NCBI GenBank assembly: GCA_903932865.1
Contig: CAIZHQ010000015.1
Location: 310,001 to 374,000 of the forward strand
Length of the DNA: 64,000 nucleotides
From: an uncultured Burkholderiales bacterium
GTDB lineage: Bacteria > Pseudomonadota > Gammaproteobacteria > Burkholderiales > Burkholderiaceae_C
Direction of reading: 5' to 3'
The notes under the pieces are model-generated. The model was not told the origin of the DNA. It searched no databases and was given only the letters and a program-made list of their open reading frames with translations. Below are positions 22,125 to 30,606 of this stretch, one piece after another (positions within the stretch are counted from its first letter, which is position 1; each line of letters opens with the position of its first letter). A program made the position numbers and the translations under genes.

Positions 22125-22940
22125 ATGACGATAAAAACAGGTTTTTTGTCAGGCAAAAAGTTGCTGATCACCGGCGTGCTGTCGAACCGTTCGATTGCTT
22201 ACGGCATTGCCAAAGCCTGCCATGCACAAGGCGCCGAGCTGGCGTTCAGTTACGTGGGAGAGCGCTTCAAGGACCGCATCACCGAGTTCGCGGCCGATTT
22301 CGACTCCAAGTTGATTTTTGATTGCGACGTCGGCAGCGACGAACAAATTGAAAAACTCTTCTCCGACCTGTCGGCCACTTGGCCAAAATTTGACGGTTTT
22401 GTGCACGCCATTGGCTATGCCCCGCGTGAAGCGATTGCCGGTGATTTTCTGGACGGTTTGTCACGCGAAGGCTTCAAGATCGCACACGACATCAGCGCCT
22501 ACAGCTTCCCGGCCATGGCCAAAGCGGCCCTACCCTACCTGAACGACAAGTCGGCTGTGCTGACCTTGACGTACCTCGGCGCGATCCGCACGGTGCCCAA
22601 CTACAACACCATGGGCCTGGCCAAAGCCAGCCTGGAAGCCTCTGTGCGTTACTTGGCAGAATCACTGGGCAGCCAAAACCGTGGCCTGCGCGCCAATGGT
22701 ATTTCAGCGGGTCCCATCAAGACGCTGGCGGCCAGCGGCATCAAGGGCTTTGGCAAGATTTTGTCGGTGGTGGCCGAAGCGTCGCCCATTCGCCGCAACG
22801 TGACCATTGAGGATGTGGGCCATGTGGCGGCGTTCATGCTGAGCGACTTGGCGGCGGGCGTGACGGCTGAGATCACCTATGTAGACGGTGGTTTCAGCCA
22901 GGTGGTCGGCGGTATTGCGGAGCCAGCGTCTGCGGCTTGA
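22125..22940 (+). CDS. fabI: Enoyl-[acyl-carrier-protein] reductase (NADH)
   Basis: FabI carries out the last reduction of each fatty-acid elongation cycle, converting trans-2-enoyl-ACP to acyl-ACP. The 271-residue short-chain dehydrogenase-like protein has the FabI nucleotide loop [17 protein letters not shown], the [21 protein letters not shown] region with the catalytic tyrosine and the TMGLAK lysine, and the family end [13 protein letters not shown]. The ATG at 22125 has a good ribosome site (AGGAG, 10 nt upstream). It is followed by a strong hairpin terminator at 23091-23114. Confidence 0.96.
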   Translation: MTIKTGFLSGKKLLITGVLSNRSIAYGIAKACHAQGAELAFSYVGERFKDRITEFAADFDSKLIFDCDVGSDEQIEKLFSDLSATWPKFDGFVHAIGYAPREAIAGDFLDGLSREGFKIAHDISAYSFPAMAKAALPYLNDKSAVLTLTYLGAIRTVPNYNTMGLAKASLEASVRYLAESLGSQNRGLRANGISAGPIKTLAASGIKGFGKILSVVAEASPIRRNVTIEDVGHVAAFMLSDLAAGVTAEITYVDGGFSQVVGGIAEPASAA

Positions 22941-23090
22941 TGCCTTGTCTTTGGCGGGCGCTTGTGAAGCCTGGGTAATGCTTTTGCAACGACTCTGCCT
23001 AAAACTGGCTGACGTCAGTGAATGGGTTTTTTGACCTACCGCTGTGGGTGATCCACATTGTTATCTTACAGACCGATGGCTCCGGTGTTA

Positions 23091-23114
23091 AAAAAGCGGC
23101 GAAAGCCGCTTTTT
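23091..23114. terminator. Bidirectional hairpin terminator after fabI and the decarboxylase
   Basis: Perfect stem AAAAAGCGGC / GCCGCTTTTT with a GAAA tetraloop, with T tracts on both strands. It can end transcription of fabI from the left and of the decarboxylase from the right. The nearby sequence 22941-23090 holds no gene that I can support. Confidence 0.8.
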
Positions 23115-23126
23115 CAATACTCCCCC

Positions 23127-23209
23127 GCAGGTGAGTTGGGACCCCGTGCGAAGGCGATGTGGCAAAACGAAGCGCCTCTGAGCCCCGCACAGGGCCCCAA
23201 CTCACCTGC
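23127..23209. repeat. 83-nt rod-shaped inverted repeat
   Basis: Outer arms of 14 nt (GCAGGTGAGTTGGG at 23127-23140 and its exact complement at 23196-23209) enclose further pairing: CCC with GGG, GTGCG with CGCAC, and GGCG with CGCC, separated by single mismatches and small loops. The element would fold on either strand into one long hairpin. It lies between the fabI/decarboxylase terminator and the decarboxylase stop codon. It has no open frame and no T tract of its own, so it is not a simple terminator. It may be a small RNA, an RNase-processed 3'-UTR element or a REP/MITE-like palindrome; which of these cannot be decided here. Confidence 0.6.
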
Positions 23210-23254
23210 CCTCTCATACCCCAAAGACCCTAGAGCCACACACCAAAAGCAGGG

Positions 23255-25528
23255 TCAGGCCTTCACACAATCCGCAAAGTACCGCTTCTTGCCATCGTCG
23301 TCTTTGATCTCGACCAAGCCGTGAATGTCGGTTTCGAAGCCAGGGCACTTCTCGTTGAACTCGCGGGCGAACTTGAGGTAGTCCACGATCTTCTTGTTGA
23401 AGACTTCTCCCGGAATCAACAAAGGAATGCCCGGAGGGTAAGGCGTGACCAGACCGACAGTGACTCGGCCTTCCAAGTGGTCAATTTCCACCCGCTCGGT
23501 TTTGCGCTGGGCAATGTGGGCATAGGCATCTGAAGGTCGCATGGCCGGGGCCAGGTCCGACAAATACATGTCGGTGGTCAAGATGGCGATGTCGTACTTG
23601 GCGTACATCTCGTGCACATGTTGACACAAATCGCGCAATCCCATGCGCTCATAGCGCGGGTGCTTTTGACAGAACTCCGGCATGATTTTCCACATCGGCT
23701 GGTTCTTGGCGTATTCGTCCTTGAACTGCTGCAAAGCCGTGAGCAGAGAATTCCAGCGGCCCTTGGTGATGCCGATGGTGAACATGATGAAGAAACTGTA
23801 AAGGCCCGTCTTCTCCACCACCACGCCATGCTCGGTCAAGAACTTGCTGACGATGGACGCAGGAATGCCGGTCTTGTCGAACTTGCCGTCCAGATCCAAA
23901 CCCGGTGTCACGATGGTCGACTTGATCGGATCCAACATGTTGAAGCCATCAGCCAGTTGGTTGCCAAAGCCGTGCCACTTGCTTGATTTCTTGCGTGGAT
24001 CGTTGTGCAAAATCCAGTCGTCGGCACGGCCAATGCCTTCGTCGGCATATTTTTCTGGGCCCCAAACCTTGAACCACCAGTCTTTGCCGTACTCGGCGTC
24101 GATCTTGCGCATGGCGCGGCGGAAATCCAGCGCTTCGGCAATGCTTTCTTCCACCAGCGCAGTGCCGCCGGGTGGCTCCATCATGGCGGCAGCCACATCG
24201 CAGCTGGCAATGATGCTGTATTGCGGACTGGTCGAGGTGTGCATCAGGTACGCCTCGTTGAACAAGTGCCTGTCAAGCTTGGTGTTTTGTGCATCTTGCA
24301 CCAACACATGACTGGCTTGGCTGATGCCCGCGAGCAACTTGTGAATGGATTGCGTGGCATAGACCACCGACTCTTTTGGACGGGCCCGCTTTTTGCCCAT
24401 CGCGTGGTAGGGACCATAAAAGGGGTGAAAGGCCGCGTGGGGCAACCAAGCCTCGTCAAAGTGCAAATTCTCGACGTAGCCGTCCAGCATGCTCTTGATG
24501 GTTTCGGTGTTGTACAGCACGCCGTCATAGGTGGACTGGGTGAGGGTCATGACACGGGGCTTGACCTTTTTCGGGTCCACGCCCTTGAGCAAAGGATTGG
24601 CCTTGATCTTGGCCATGATGGCGGCGGGCTCAAACTCGCTTTTGGGGATGGGGCCGATGATGCCATAGTGGTTGCGGGTGGGCTTCATGAACACGGGCAC
24701 CGCGCCCGTCATGATGATCGCGTGAAGGATGGACTTGTGGCAGTTTCGGTCTACCACCACCACATCACCCGGAGCCACGGTGTGGTGCCAGACGATCTTG
24801 TTGGAGGTGCTGGTGCCGTTGGTCACAAAAAAGCAATGGTCGGCATTGAAAATGCGCGCCGCATTGCGTTCGCTCTCGCCAATGGCGCCGTTGTGGTCCA
24901 GCAATTGACCCAGTTCTTCCACCGCGTTGCACACGTCGGCACGCAACATGTTCTCGCCATAAAACTGGTGGTACATCTGGCCCACGGGGCTTTTCAAAAA
25001 GGCCACGCCACCTGAGTGACCCGGGCAGTGCCAAGAATAAGAGCCGTCTTCGGCGTAGTCGAGCAGCGCCTTGAAAAACGGCGGCTGCACGCCTTCCAGA
25101 TAACTTTTGGCCTCGCGGATGATGTGGCGCGCCACAAACTCAGGCGTGTCTTCAAACATGTGGATGAAGCCGTGCAACTCGCGCAGGATGTCGTTGGGCA
25201 GATGGCGCGATGTCTTGGTCTCGCCATAGATGTAGATGGGCACATCGGCGTTCTTGCGACGCACTTCGTCAATGAAGGCCCGCAAGTTGATGACGGCCGG
25301 GTCCAAGTCGGGCCCAGGCGAAAATTCTTCATCGTCAATCGACAGGATAAAGGCACTGGCGCGGCTTTGCTGCTGCGCAAACTGGGACAAGTCGCCGTAG
25401 CTGGTGACCCCCAGGACCTCGAAACCTTCGACCACGATGGCGTCAGCCAAAGCACGGATACCCAGGCCCGAAGTATTTTCAGAGCGGTAATCTTCGTCAA
25501 TGATGACGATGGGGAAGCGAAATTTCAT
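23255..25528 (-). CDS. PLP-dependent Orn/Lys/Arg decarboxylase
   Basis: A 757-residue fold-type I amino acid decarboxylase of the large AdiA/LdcC/SpeC group, which turns basic amino acids into diamines or agmatine in the cytosol. The N-terminal wing domain (residues 1-130, opening MKFRFPIVIIDEDYRSENTS) resembles a response-regulator fold. The PLP core shows HCPGHSGGVAFLKSP, NGTSTSNKIVWHHTV and the Schiff-base lysine in YATQSIHKLLAGISQASH; the C-terminal domain follows. Its length is closest to biodegradative arginine decarboxylase, but specificity cannot be fixed from motifs alone. It is transcribed alone, with the 23127-23209 hairpin just after its stop. Confidence 0.88.
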   Translation of the reverse strand: MKFRFPIVIIDEDYRSENTSGLGIRALADAIVVEGFEVLGVTSYGDLSQFAQQQSRASAFILSIDDEEFSPGPDLDPAVINLRAFIDEVRRKNADVPIYIYGETKTSRHLPNDILRELHGFIHMFEDTPEFVARHIIREAKSYLEGVQPPFFKALLDYAEDGSYSWHCPGHSGGVAFLKSPVGQMYHQFYGENMLRADVCNAVEELGQLLDHNGAIGESERNAARIFNADHCFFVTNGTSTSNKIVWHHTVAPGDVVVVDRNCHKSILHAIIMTGAVPVFMKPTRNHYGIIGPIPKSEFEPAAIMAKIKANPLLKGVDPKKVKPRVMTLTQSTYDGVLYNTETIKSMLDGYVENLHFDEAWLPHAAFHPFYGPYHAMGKKRARPKESVVYATQSIHKLLAGISQASHVLVQDAQNTKLDRHLFNEAYLMHTSTSPQYSIIASCDVAAAMMEPPGGTALVEESIAEALDFRRAMRKIDAEYGKDWWFKVWGPEKYADEGIGRADDWILHNDPRKKSSKWHGFGNQLADGFNMLDPIKSTIVTPGLDLDGKFDKTGIPASIVSKFLTEHGVVVEKTGLYSFFIMFTIGITKGRWNSLLTALQQFKDEYAKNQPMWKIMPEFCQKHPRYERMGLRDLCQHVHEMYAKYDIAILTTDMYLSDLAPAMRPSDAYAHIAQRKTERVEIDHLEGRVTVGLVTPYPPGIPLLIPGEVFNKKIVDYLKFAREFNEKCPGFETDIHGLVEIKDDDGKKRYFADCVKA

Positions 25529-25708
25529 GGGCTGATGGGGCTGTTCGCCGAAGAAAGGTCAAAGGGATTTGAAACAGTGGCGAAGTTTAAGGACAAAAAG
25601 GCCCTGCTGAGCGACACAGATCACAAATTGGCAAAAAACCCCTGAGACTGCATGCCTTGGCCCCCTGCACAAGAATTGCTGGGGGCCTGCGAAAAGCAGT
25701 TTTTCCAC

Positions 25709-25717
25709 TGGTACAAT
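25709..25717 (+). promoter_or_regulatory. Extended -10 promoter of tRNA-Ser
   Basis: TGGTACAAT, an extended -10 element (TGN plus TACAAT), ends 10 nt before the first base of tRNA-Ser. No good -35 sequence is seen at 16-19 nt, which suits an extended -10 promoter. Confidence 0.5.
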
Positions 25718-25727
25718 CGAAGGCTTC

Positions 25728-25818
25728 GGAGCGGTGGATGAGTGGTTTAAGTCGCACGCCTGGAAAGCGTGTGTGGGTTAATAGCCCACCGCGGGTTCGA
25801 ATCCCGCCTGCTCCGCCA
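25728..25818 (+). tRNA. tRNA-Ser (anticodon GGA)
   Basis: A 91-nt class II tRNA with encoded CCA end. The acceptor arms GGAGCGG and the 3' CTGCTCC pair, the anticodon stem CACGC/GCGTG encloses the loop CTGGAAA with anticodon GGA at 25762-25764, a long variable arm (GTGGGTTAATAGCCCAC) marks it as serine, and the T-arm GCGGGTTCGAATCCCGC is canonical. It decodes UCC and UCU. A strong hairpin terminator follows 6 nt downstream. Confidence 0.97.
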
Positions 25819-25824
25819 GAACTG

Positions 25825-25852
25825 AAAAAGCCTGCACATGTGCAGGCTTTTT
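25825..25852 (+). terminator. Rho-independent terminator after tRNA-Ser
   Basis: Perfect palindrome AAAAAGCCTGCACA / TGTGCAGGCTTTTT followed by three more T on the plus strand. The A tract on the left arm means it could also stop the opposing livK-type gene, whose stop lies 73 nt further right. Confidence 0.85.
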
Positions 25853-25925
25853 TTTCGTCTGAGGTTTCAAGGGGTTTTCATTCAAACATCTTGAAACAGG
25901 CCCCCCAAAAATGGGGGCCGAGAGG

Positions 25926-27092
25926 TCAACGAACCACAGCGATCTGTGAACGCTCGCCACCTTTGTAGGTGAACAATGTCAAAGCGCCGTTTTTGATGTC
26001 GCCTTTTTCGTCAAAAGCGATGTTGCCGGTCACGCCTTTGTAATTGATGCTCTTCAAAGCAGGCAGATATTTGGCGGGGTCGGCAGAACCTGCGTTGACC
26101 ATGGCAGTCGCCATGACCTTGACAGCGTCATAAACGTAGGGGGCATACACCTGCACGTCTGCGTTGTACTTGGCCTTGAAGTCTGCGCGGAACTTGTCCA
26201 TGCCGACTTTCTGCTCGCCTTCCACGCCACCGGCTTCAGCGCAGATCACGCCTTCGTCTTTCATCGCGTCACCGGCCAACTTGGCCAATTCGGCTGTGCA
26301 GATGCCGTCACCGCCCATGAACTTAGCATTGATGCCTAAGGACTTCATCTGCCGCAACATCGGGCCAGCCACAGCGTCCATACCGCCAAAGAACACGACA
26401 TCCGGCTTCTTGGCCTTCAGGGTGGTCAGGATGGCGTTGAAGTCAGAGGCTTTGTCCGTGGTGAACTCATGGCCCACAACAGAGCCTCCGGCAGCAGCCA
26501 CTGCTTTCTTGAACTCTTCAGCCACGCCTTGGCCATAGGCAGTGCGATCGTCGATCACGGCGATGCTCTTGCCCTTGAGGGTCTCCACAGCATATTTGCC
26601 GAGAGTGCCGCCCAAGTGCACGTCATCAGCCACCACACGGAAAGCGCCCGCGTAACCCTGACGGGTGTACTTGGGGTTGGTGGCTGAAGGAGAGATTTGG
26701 GGAATACCAGCTCCGTTGTACAACTGAGAAGCTGGAATGGTGGTGCCAGAGTTCAGGTGGCCGATCACACCATTGACTTTGGCGTCGACCAACTTTTGGG
26801 CCGCTGCAGTACCCTGCTTGGGATCGGCAGCGTCGTCTTCGGCGAGCAGCTCGAACTTGGCAGTTTTGTCACCAATCTTCAGACCCGCAGCGTTCAGCTC
26901 TTCGATCGCCATGCGGGCACCGTTTTCATTGTCCTTGCCCAGGTGGGCAATGGCGCCGCTGACAGGGCCCACGTGACCGATTTTGACGACCATCTCGGTG
27001 GACACGACCTCTTTTTTGCCGCATGCGGCCAACACCATTGCAGCAACGGCAACAGACACCACGGTCAAAGCATGAGAACCAGAAAATTTCAT
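25926..27092 (-). CDS. Branched-chain amino acid ABC transporter substrate-binding lipoprotein (LivK/LivJ-like)
   Basis: A 388-residue periplasmic binding protein of the type I (leucine/isoleucine/valine) family. The N-terminus is a lipoprotein signal (VSVAVAAMVLAACGKK, lipobox LAAC at residue 24), so it is probably anchored to a membrane. Family features include KIGHVGPVSGAIAHLGKDNE, the first-lobe segment GHLNSGTTIPASQLYNGAGI, and SPSATNPKYTRQGYAGAFRV. No permease or ATPase genes are adjacent, so it must work with a transporter encoded elsewhere. The ligand could be a branched-chain amino acid or another small amide; specificity is not visible. Confidence 0.88.
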   Translation of the reverse strand: MKFSGSHALTVVSVAVAAMVLAACGKKEVVSTEMVVKIGHVGPVSGAIAHLGKDNENGARMAIEELNAAGLKIGDKTAKFELLAEDDAADPKQGTAAAQKLVDAKVNGVIGHLNSGTTIPASQLYNGAGIPQISPSATNPKYTRQGYAGAFRVVADDVHLGGTLGKYAVETLKGKSIAVIDDRTAYGQGVAEEFKKAVAAAGGSVVGHEFTTDKASDFNAILTTLKAKKPDVVFFGGMDAVAGPMLRQMKSLGINAKFMGGDGICTAELAKLAGDAMKDEGVICAEAGGVEGEQKVGMDKFRADFKAKYNADVQVYAPYVYDAVKVMATAMVNAGSADPAKYLPALKSINYKGVTGNIAFDEKGDIKNGALTLFTYKGGERSQIAVVR

Positions 27093-27196
27093 AGAAACTC
27101 CGAAAATAAATTTGCTTCAATCAAGCAAGCCGTAAAGATACTGCAAAAAAGCGCTTCTGTAACTCAGGAAAAACCAAAACCTGTGTGTTCGAAACA

Positions 27197-27472
27197 TCAG
27201 GGCTCAATCTCTTGGTAGGTTCCCGCGCGCTTTTCCCAAACACTTTGCAAGGTTCTTTGCACCAAATCCGCCGTCAAACGCTCAATCTCTGGGCGGAAAT
27301 TTTCCAGCAGATCCGATGACAAGGCCATCAACGCCTGTTTCTCAGCGGCCCGCGCATCCAGCGCCACAATCACTGCCTGCGGCACTTGGGCCAACGCCAT
27401 ATCCTGCGTCAGAGTCGGCATCTGATCAAAAGAGACAGGTTGGCCCGAAAAAGGGATTTCAGATTGCGTCAT
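27197..27472 (-). CDS. Small hypothetical protein downstream of holC
   Basis: A 91-residue protein starting MTQSEIPFSGQPVSFDQMP, without a signal peptide or membrane segment and with a helical, Ala/Leu/Glu-rich second half (ALDARAAEKQALMALSSDLL, ending TYQEIEP). Its ATG overlaps the holC stop as ATGA, a sign that it is a real translated gene in the holC operon. I do not recognise the family. The frame could start further upstream, but that would lie inside holC. Its position after pepA-holC suggests a cytosolic housekeeping role, which is only an inference. Confidence 0.7.
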   Translation of the reverse strand: MTQSEIPFSGQPVSFDQMPTLTQDMALAQVPQAVIVALDARAAEKQALMALSSDLLENFRPEIERLTADLVQRTLQSVWEKRAGTYQEIEP

Positions 27473-27903
27473 GAACCGGCCACCTTGGACAAATCGTGTT
27501 GTAAAAGTTCGTAACCGAGGCTTTTGTAATGCTTCCAACGCAAACGGGCTTGGTCGCGACCGTGTTCGTCGTTGGAAACAATCTCAATCAAGCGGGCAAA
27601 GCGCTCGAAGCCCAAAGGCACCTCATCGCCCAAGTTCATCAACACCTCGTCGATGCCCCAGGCGTGTGGATCCGGTCCCAGAGCTACTGGCGAAGCCCGC
27701 CGCACATCTGGGGGGTCTTGGGCGGTGCAATGCGCTAAAAATGACACATCCTGAAAGCGCCACAACTCGGTGTCGAGTTGCTTGAGCGTTGCGGTTGCAC
27801 CCACCACCGCGATGCGCAAATTTTGAGTACGCGCCTTACGCAGCAAGCGGCAAGTGTGCAGCAGTCGTTCGCCAGTATTGAAGTGGAACTCAATGCGGGT
27901 CAT
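27469..27903 (-). CDS. holC: DNA polymerase III chi subunit
   Basis: HolC links the clamp-loader to single-stranded DNA-binding protein in the replisome. The 144-residue product has the chi-fold opening MTRIEFHFNTGERLLHTCRL, the helix ending LDTELWRFQDVSFLAHC, and the LMNLGDEVPLGFERFARLIE segment with the EIVSNDEHGRDQARLRWKHY end. The ATG at 27903 is preferred over a TTG three codons upstream. It lies 24 nt downstream of pepA, the classic pepA-holC arrangement, and overlaps the small gene that follows. Confidence 0.93.
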   Translation of the reverse strand: MTRIEFHFNTGERLLHTCRLLRKARTQNLRIAVVGATATLKQLDTELWRFQDVSFLAHCTAQDPPDVRRASPVALGPDPHAWGIDEVLMNLGDEVPLGFERFARLIEIVSNDEHGRDQARLRWKHYKSLGYELLQHDLSKVAGS

Positions 27904-27927
27904 GTGTGCCAATGGCCTGGTCCAAGC

Positions 27928-29472
27928 TCAAGCCTTGCCTGCAGTGCGCGACTTGGCTTTGCCCTTCAAGCCCAACTTGACCGCAGCTTTAGATTTGCCA
28001 TGGGATTTAACCACTGGGGTTTCTTGAGCGGCGGTCAGCAGGTACTGCAAAAGCAAACCCACAGGGCGTCCTGTGGCCCCCTTGGCCGCTCCGCTGCGCC
28101 AAGCGGTGCCCGCGATGTCCAAGTGCGCCCAGGCAAAGCTCTTGGTAAAACGCTGCAAAAACTTGGCCGCCGTGACCGAACCCGCGGCCCGGCCAGCCAC
28201 GTTGGCCACATCGGCAAAGCGCGACTTCAGGCCCTCGGCATAGTCATCATCCAAAGGCATGCGCCAGCAGGTGTCGCCCGAGGCCTCGCCCGCGCGCTGA
28301 AGTTGCAGGGCCAGCGCATCGTTGCTTGAAAAAAGGCCCGAACGTACCGCGCCCAGCGCGATCACACAGGCGCCTGTCAGGGTGGCGATGTCGATCACGG
28401 CTTGTGGCTTGAAGCGCTCGGCATAGGTCAGCGCATCACACAGCACCAGACGGCCCTCAGCATCGGTGTTCAAAATTTCAATGGTCTGTCCGCTCATGCT
28501 GGTCACCACATCCCCTGGCTTGACGGCCAGACCATCGGGCATGTTTTCGGTGGCCGGAATCAGGCCGACCACATTGATGGCCGGCTTGAGCTCGCCCAGT
28601 GCCTTGAAAACGCCCAACACACTGGCGGCGCCGCCCATGTCGTATTTCATCTCGTCCATCTCGGCAGCAGGCTTCATGGAAATACCCCCCGTGTCAAAGG
28701 TGATCCCCTTGCCCACCAGCACCACCGGGGCCTGCGAGGCCGCCGCGCCGTTGTATCGCATGACGATGAAGCGCAAAGGCTCGGCCGCGCCCTGGGCCAC
28801 AGCCATGAAAGCACCCATGCCCAACTTGGCCACTTCTTTGGGGCCCAGCACCTCGCACTTGAAATCGCGGCCCGAGGCAATGCTTTTGGCCGTGTCGGCC
28901 AAGTGTGTAGGCGTGGCATGGTTGGCCGGGCGGTTGGCCCACTCCTTGGCCAACTCAACCCCGGCCACCAGGGCCTGGGCATGCGCCACCGCTTGGCGCA
29001 GTTCAGCCCTGTCGTGCGTGGCGCTGACCAGGACCTGTTTGAGCGTGCGGGCCTTGGGCTTGCTCAAGGTGGTGGTGTAGCTGTAGCTGGCATCGGCCAG
29101 ACTGCTGAGCGCCATGTGAAGACTCTGGACAGACGCCTCACCGACCACGTGCAAGCCCAAACGTTTGATCTTGCCCGCTTTGAGTGCACCCCAAGCGGCC
29201 TGCATGGCGCTGCGAGTCTGCCCGGGTTGGTTGTCAGCACTGCAGGCCACCACCACGTGCCGTGCAGCCATGCCGGGCTGGCTGTACAAACTCAGTACGG
29301 CACCGGCCTTGAGTTCAAAATCACCGTGGGCAATGGCTTGGGCCACCAAACGTGAGACCGGCTCCACCGCCTGGATATCAGGCTGCACCTGGCTGGGCCA
29401 AAGCACCACCAGAGCGTCCACCGAAGCGGTCATGGCATGCGACAGTGAGAGCTTTTGAAATTCGAAGTTCAT
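27928..29472 (-). CDS. pepA: Leucyl aminopeptidase (M17)
   Basis: Cytosolic M17 metallo-aminopeptidase that removes N-terminal residues from peptides and, in E. coli, also binds DNA at Xer sites and the carAB promoter. The 514-residue product has a non-catalytic N-domain and a catalytic half with [20 protein letters not shown], the two-metal [18 protein letters not shown] signature and the [19 protein letters not shown] loop. A basic tail ([20 protein letters not shown]) extends past the usual end. It is divergent from lptF, with only 24 nt between the start codons. Confidence 0.96.
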   Translation of the reverse strand: MNFEFQKLSLSHAMTASVDALVVLWPSQVQPDIQAVEPVSRLVAQAIAHGDFELKAGAVLSLYSQPGMAARHVVVACSADNQPGQTRSAMQAAWGALKAGKIKRLGLHVVGEASVQSLHMALSSLADASYSYTTTLSKPKARTLKQVLVSATHDRAELRQAVAHAQALVAGVELAKEWANRPANHATPTHLADTAKSIASGRDFKCEVLGPKEVAKLGMGAFMAVAQGAAEPLRFIVMRYNGAAASQAPVVLVGKGITFDTGGISMKPAAEMDEMKYDMGGAASVLGVFKALGELKPAINVVGLIPATENMPDGLAVKPGDVVTSMSGQTIEILNTDAEGRLVLCDALTYAERFKPQAVIDIATLTGACVIALGAVRSGLFSSNDALALQLQRAGEASGDTCWRMPLDDDYAEGLKSRFADVANVAGRAAGSVTAAKFLQRFTKSFAWAHLDIAGTAWRSGAAKGATGRPVGLLLQYLLTAAQETPVVKSHGKSKAAVKLGLKGKAKSRTAGKA

Positions 29473-29496
29473 AATTCGGGTTTTCCTGTTTCACCA

Positions 29497-30606
29497 ATGT
29501 TATTCCATTCCTCATTACGCAAAGACCTTGCGCGCAATTTTGGTGCCACGTTGGTCATTTTGGTCACCATCGTGATGACCATCATTCTGATCCGCACCTT
29601 GGGTCAGGCCAGCCGGGGCAGCGTGAACCCATCTGAGGTGATGCTGGTCATGGGTTTCAGCGTGCTGGGGCAAATGACCACCATCATCACCTTGAGCCTG
29701 TTTATTTCATGTGTGGCTACTTTATCGCGGATGTATGGCGAAAGTGAAATGGTCATCTGGTTTTCAAGTGGCCAAGGCTTGGGCCAGTTTGTCCAGCCCC
29801 TCTTTCGATTTGCCTGGCCCATCTTACTGGTGATTGCCCTGCTGGCCCTGTTTGTATGGCCCTGGAGCCAACAGCAAATCCAGGACCTGCGCCAACGCTT
29901 TGAAAAACGCAACGACGTGGAACGCATCGCGCCTGGCCAGTTTCAAGAGTCCGCAGGCGGGAATCGGGTCTTTTTCATTGACAAGGACAGCCCGGGTGAA
30001 CGTACGGGCAACAACGTGTTCGTGTCCAGTCGAGACGACCAGTTCGAAAGCGTGACCACGGCCTCTCGCGGTCGGGTCGAATTTGTAGGCACCGACCGGT
30101 TCCTGTTTCTGGAAAACGGCCAGCAATGGCTGTCCGTCCTTGCCACGGGTGAAACCCGGCTGACCCAGTTTGACCGTTACCAACTGCTGATCGATGCCAA
30201 CTTCGTGCCCCCCAATTCGGTGCGCAACAGCCGCCAAAGCACCACCTGGCAACTGATTGAACAACCCACACCCGCCAATCGTGCCGAGCTGGCCTGGCGC
30301 ATCGGTCTGCTGTTCACAGCCATCAATTTGATCCTGCTGGCACTGGCGCTGTCTGCGGTCAACCCTCGGGTCGGCCGCAGCTACCACTTGGGTTTGGCGC
30401 TGTTTGTGTTTGTGGCGTATTACAACCTGCTCACCGTGGGCCAAAACTGGATCGGTGCGGGACGTATCGGTGCTTTGCCCTTCATGCTGGTGCTGCACGG
30501 TGGCGTCTTGGCACTGGCCATGGTATGGCTGAGTCTGCGCCATATGAACTGGAGTTGGCGACACCTCCTTCCAGCCGTGAACCTTCCTCAAGAGGCCTCT
30601 GCATGA
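29497..30606 (+). CDS. lptF: LPS export ABC transporter permease LptF
   Basis: Inner-membrane permease that, with LptG and LptB, extracts lipopolysaccharide and passes it to LptC/LptA. The 369-residue product starts MLFHSSLRKDLARNFGATL, has six transmembrane helices and a large periplasmic beta-jellyroll domain (about residues 120-270, RIAPGQFQESAGGNRVFFID). The frame is open to 29455 but the ATG at 29497 matches the family. Its stop overlaps the lptG start (ATGA). Typical of proteobacterial pepA-lptF-lptG order. Confidence 0.95.
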   Translation: MLFHSSLRKDLARNFGATLVILVTIVMTIILIRTLGQASRGSVNPSEVMLVMGFSVLGQMTTIITLSLFISCVATLSRMYGESEMVIWFSSGQGLGQFVQPLFRFAWPILLVIALLALFVWPWSQQQIQDLRQRFEKRNDVERIAPGQFQESAGGNRVFFIDKDSPGERTGNNVFVSSRDDQFESVTTASRGRVEFVGTDRFLFLENGQQWLSVLATGETRLTQFDRYQLLIDANFVPPNSVRNSRQSTTWQLIEQPTPANRAELAWRIGLLFTAINLILLALALSAVNPRVGRSYHLGLALFVFVAYYNLLTVGQNWIGAGRIGALPFMLVLHGGVLALAMVWLSLRHMNWSWRHLLPAVNLPQEASA

